Assembly (NCBI GenBank): GCA_041657585.1
Contig: JBBABP010000049.1
Span: 1-8,087 of the forward strand
Direction of reading: 5' to 3'
Origin: JBBABP01 sp041657585
GTDB taxonomy: Bacteria; Patescibacteriota; Gracilibacteria; Absconditabacterales; Absconditicoccaceae
Length of the DNA: 8,087 nt
Positions 5,600 to 8,087 of the stretch are shown one piece after another. Position 1 is the stretch's first letter; each line of letters starts with the position of its first letter. The position numbers and the translations under genes are program-made. The notes under the pieces are model-generated. The model made no database searches and was not told where the DNA came from. It was given only the letters and a program-made list of their open reading frames with translations.

Positions 5600-6412
5600 A
5601 TGCAAGATTATTTAGTTGAGTTAGAAAGGGAATTGAGACATAGAAATTATAGTTATAGAACAATTGAAATTTATTCTAATTGTATAAGATTTTTTCTGAA
5701 ATATATAAAATGAGATATTTCGATAATTTCTAGAGACAAAATTGTAGATTTTATATTATATCTTCAATTTAAAAATAGAGCACCAAAAACATTAAATATT
5801 TACAAAGAATCTATAAAATTTTTTGTGAAAGAAATATTAAAAAAAGATATTATAATCGATATTAGATTATCTAAAGAACCTAGAAAATTGCCTATAGTAT
5901 TGTCTCATGATGAAATATTGAAAATAATAGATAGTCTTTCTAATAAGAAACATAAAATCATGGTGTCATTAGCTTATTCCGCTTGATTGAGGGTATCAGA
6001 ACTTATAAATCTTAAAGTAAAAGATATCGATATCCAGTCTTTGAGTATTCATATCAAATGAGCAAAAGGGCAGAAAGATAGAATTACTATATTCTCGAAT
6101 AAATTAGTAGATAGTATTTCTTATTTTATGAATGATAAAGATTTAAATGATTTTCTATTCGAGTCTGAAAGATGATGAATATTGACTACTAGAACGGCAC
6201 AAGCTATTTTTATTGCCTGAATTAAAAAGTCATGAATCAAAAAAGAGGCAACATTTCATTCGCTTCGTCATTCTTTTGCTACACATTTACTTGAAAATGG
6301 TACAGATATTCGTTATGTTCAATCTTTGTTGTGACATACAAATATTCGTACCACGCAAATATACACTCAAGTTACCAATCCTATGCTAAAAAATATTCAA
6401 AGTCCTTTATAA
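5600..6412 (+). CDS. Tyrosine recombinase, XerC/XerD type
   Basis: 270 residues, ATG to TAA. An N-terminal SAM-like DNA-binding domain (about 1-85) precedes the catalytic domain. The full active-site set is visible: R131 in SAGLRVSEL, the beta-hairpin Lys in GAKGQKDR (156), H220 and R223 in HSLRHSFATHL, H246 in LLGHTNIRTT, and nucleophile Y255 in IYTQV. It ends in LKNIQSPL, a tail common in CPR and archaeal Xer proteins. The extra segment that marks integron integrases between the Lys hairpin and HxLRH is absent, so it is not a canonical IntI. Eight of ten glycines are UGA, two of them at family-invariant positions. Xer enzymes resolve chromosome dimers at dif; this one lies beside an array of palindromes it might also act on. 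The next gene follows 11 bp later, so the two are likely co-transcribed. Confidence 0.95.
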
Positions 6413-6423
6413 TTATTAGAGTA

Positions 6424-7134
6424 ATGAAAATAGCGGGAATTCAAAAATCTACGATAATTGATTATCCATGAAAAATGGCCTGTGTAATTTTTACTCAAGG
6501 TTGTAATTTTCGTTGTAGTTTTTGTCATAACCCTGAATGTGTCCTGCCAGAAAAAATTATGCTTTTTCAAAATCATTTAATCCCAGAGGAATCTGTTTTT
6601 AATTTTCTGAAAACAAGAATCTGACTTTTGGATTGAGTAAGTATTTGTGGCTGAGAGCCGACTTTACATTCAGATTTATATGATTTTGCAAAAAAAATAA
6701 AGGATATGTGATTTGCTGTGAAATTAGACACTAATTGAAGAGATTATCTCATTATCAAAAGATTGATTCAGGATTGAATTTTGGATTATTTGGCAGTTGA
6801 TCTCAAACATAATATTTATTCTTATGAGCAGATTATTTGAGTCAAAGAGAAACCAGAATTTTTTTATAATTTTCAGAAAATATTAACATTGCTTTTGGAG
6901 TCGAATATTGATTATGAATATAGAACAACAGTTGTTAAGTGATTGCATACTTTGGGGGATGTCGAAAATATGGCACAATATATTAGATGAGCAAAAAATT
7001 ATTATTTACAAAATTATGTTGGAGGAAATACTTTGGATCCAGATTTTGGCTGACAATCTTTTTCTGATGAAGAATTAAATGAATTTCAAAAAATAGCTAG
7101 TAAATATGTTCAAAATGTGGGAATTAGAAAATAG
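6424..7134 (+). CDS. nrdG: Anaerobic ribonucleotide reductase activating protein, radical SAM (NrdG type)
   Basis: 236 residues, ATG to TAG. The N-terminus has the radical-SAM cluster motif CNFRCSFC (Cys 27, 31, 34) in FTQGCNFRCSFCHNPECV, which binds the [4Fe-4S] cluster that cleaves S-adenosylmethionine. Next come the SAM-binding CGGEPTLH (75-82) and KLDTNGRD (100-107), both with Gly as UGA, and VDLKHN (125-130). This is the pattern of the NrdG/PflA activating-enzyme group; length and the opening IAGIQKSTIIDYPGKMACVIF fit the longer NrdG2 form. It would install the glycyl radical on an anaerobic (class III) ribonucleotide reductase, which supplies deoxynucleotides without oxygen. The reductase gene is not in the window. 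Eleven of about 19 glycines are UGA. It lies 11 bp after the recombinase gene. Confidence 0.92.
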
Positions 7135-7257
7135 ATAAAGTCGCAAAGGTTTCAAAGGCCTCAAAGGTTGCAAAGCCAAAAAAGCCATAAAGCCTCAAAG
7201 CTAAAAAAGATCTAAAGCTTTCTCATGCTTTCTCATGCTTTCTATAGCCTTTATCTA
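7132..7257. repeat. 9-bp-periodic long inverted repeat after nrdG, probable terminator
   Basis: Directly at the stop codon begins a purine-rich run of near-9-bp units (TTTCAAAGG, CCTCAAAGG, TTGCAAAGC and degenerate forms). It is followed by a pyrimidine-rich return arm of GCTTTCTCAT-like units. The outermost nine bases, TAGATAAAG (7132-7140, including the TAG stop), pair perfectly with CTTTATCTA (7249-7257), and the right end runs into TTCTTTTTCATTTT. The transcript could fold into one very long imperfect hairpin, so a terminator or 3'-protecting structure is likely. A sister element follows the next gene. Confidence 0.75.
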
Positions 7258-7339
7258 TTCTTTTTCATTTTAACTTGATTATTGGTGCAAACATATTAAA
7301 TTATGTGTGTAAAAATTTTTATACATTAAAAATTTTGTA

Positions 7340-7795
7340 ATGGAAATAAATGTTTATAATGCTGAAAAATTTGAAAGGACTAAACGACGATATCTTATTT
7401 TCTCTGTCGTTTTTGCAAGCGTTTTGATATTGTCTATTCTCAACAAAAATTTAGTCTGAGCTATTTTACTTTTTTTCTTGCTTTGATGATATTTTTATTA
7501 TTCTATAACAACAACTCAAGTTATAAAAATGTTGATACAGGAAAATGAACTTGTCATTTGAGATAAGGTTTATGTTTGGTCTTCTTTGAACTGATATGCT
7601 TTGGAAATGGATATGAAAACAGAAAGTGTCAAAAATATTATTATTCTAACAAACAAATGATACAACATTCACACTATAGATGATAGTATGCAAAATGTTA
7701 AAAATTTTGTTTCAGAATTGGATAAATATATTCAGATAGTTGATCAATATGATCAGACTTTTTTGGACAAATTAGTTAGGAAGTTAAAATTATAG
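7340..7795 (+). CDS. Small membrane protein with two helices and a PH-like C-terminal domain
   Basis: 151 residues, ATG to TAG. After a basic N-terminus (FERTKRRY), hydrophobic segments span about 18-34 and 38-55, joined by a short NKN turn. The C-terminal 80 residues (LVIGDKVYVWSSLNGYAL, then MKTESVKNIIILTNKGYNIH and VKNFVSELDKYI) look like the short bacterial PH-type domain found behind two helices in many small CPR proteins (DUF5673-like). This rests on pattern resemblance only. All six glycines are UGA. It is separated from nrdG by the long hairpin and about 80 bp with plausible but weak promoter elements, so it may have its own promoter. Its role is unknown; it lies before a flippase gene, which suggests the envelope. 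Confidence 0.82.
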
Positions 7796-7906
7796 ATAAA
7801 AGTTACAGAGGCTACAAGGGCTACAAAGGTTTCAAAGCTAAAAAAGCCTAAAAGGACAAAAATTTTTTATTGCTTTCTTAGCTTTAATAGCTTTCATAGC
7901 TTTTAT
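7793..7906. repeat. 9-bp-periodic long inverted repeat after the membrane gene
   Basis: Sister of the element at 7132-7257. Units such as CTACAAGGG, CTACAAAGG, TTTCAAAGC and TAAAAAAGC step by nine bases, then GCTTTCTTA, GCTTTAATA, GCTTTCATA return on the other arm. ATAAAAG just after the TAG stop pairs with CTTTTAT at 7900-7906. Both elements share CAAAGGTTTCAAAG. A long terminator-like hairpin is the simplest reading; the shared, periodic sequence suggests a dispersed repeat family. Confidence 0.75.
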
Positions 7907-7954
7907 TTCCAATTCCTATTTTAATCATTAATTTTTTTTGTTTTGTCTTCAAGA

Positions 7955-8087
7955 TTGGTTATTAAAGATGCTGCTTGGCAACTTATATGAAGAATAATAA
8001 GTGCTTTGTTTGGCTTCGTAATTATCAAAATAATAACTCCATATCTTTGACCATTACAGTATGGTGATTATTCTACAATTTTAAAAT
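7955..8087 (+). CDS. Start of a polysaccharide/lipid flippase-type transporter (partial)
   Basis: The frame is open to the window end. From a TTG at 7955 it reads (M)VIKDAAWQLIGRII, then SALFGFVIIKIITPYLGP and LQYGDYSTILK, with UGA as Gly in QLIGR and YLGPL. This is the first transmembrane helix and conserved P-x-x-(F/Y)G-x-Y segment of the MATE/oligosaccharide flippase superfamily (Wzx, MurJ and relatives), which moves lipid-linked sugars across the membrane. No ATG is available after the in-frame TAA at 7922-7924. TTG at 7955 or 7943 is the likely start and I chose the one fitting the usual short N-terminus. The substrate cannot be judged from 44 residues. Confidence 0.7.

Noticed and set aside
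5600..6412. Naming the recombinase as an integron integrase IntI.
   Set aside because: The integron-specific segment before HxLRH is absent and the C-terminus matches CPR/archaeal Xer proteins; only genomic position suggests an integron role.
5600..7134. UGA as tryptophan (table 4) or selenocysteine.
   Set aside because: UGA falls at conserved glycines (LLGH, CGGEP, DTNG), not at Trp or Cys/Sec positions, and UGG is used for Trp.
7141..7260. CRISPR-like array or coding repeat in the 9-bp periodic region.
   Set aside because: Units are far too short and degenerate for CRISPR, with no spacers, and the two arms are complementary, which fits a hairpin; the region follows a stop codon.

Overview
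The window is AT-rich and reads sensibly only if UGA encodes glycine (translation table 25). The recombinase at 5600-6412 has UGA exactly where its family has Gly (AYSA[UGA]LRVSEL, LL[UGA]HTNIRTT), and the radical-SAM gene has it in CG[UGA]EPT and DTN[UGA]R. Only TAA and TAG act as stops. This points to Absconditabacteria (SR1) or Gracilibacteria (BD1-5/GN02), the ultra-small, host-dependent CPR lineages. Standard-code ORF calling shatters most genes here, so every CDS below was re-read by hand with UGA=Gly.

Layout. 1-846: end of an IS element with a minus-strand IS256-like/MULE transposase. 847-5367: an accessory block with three attC-like imperfect palindromes (941-996, 3179-3322, 4258-4314). 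Minus-strand genes each lie just before one of them: a Bro-N/Fic protein, a DUF2156 acyl/aminoacyl-transferase-like protein, and a three-gene membrane operon. A plus-strand membrane coiled-coil gene with a UVR-like motif lies between the first two. A 105-bp segment covering the end of that gene and the start of a palindrome is duplicated beside the IS. 5368-5599: a structured divergent intergenic region with hairpins and a 28-bp palindrome. 5600-8087: plus-strand, resident-looking genes: a Xer-type tyrosine recombinase, an NrdG-type activating enzyme, a small membrane protein with a PH-like tail, and the start of a flippase. Long 9-bp-periodic hairpins follow two of these stop codons.

How it fits together. 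The tyrosine recombinase is transcribed away from an array of short minus-strand genes, each followed by a palindrome of AAC...GTT architecture. That is the geometry of an integron (integrase, divergent cassettes, attC 3' of each gene). The recombinase lacks the IntI-specific insertion, and the palindromes deviate from canonical attC spacing, so this is at most an unconventional, Xer-associated cassette array. Codon use supports mobility: resident genes write most glycines as UGA, whereas the DUF2156 gene uses UGA for 0 of 12 and the Fic gene for 1 of 15, suggesting genes captured from a standard-code organism. A 10-base run of N lies just upstream of the Fic start and may hide another repeat. 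All codon counts were made by eye.
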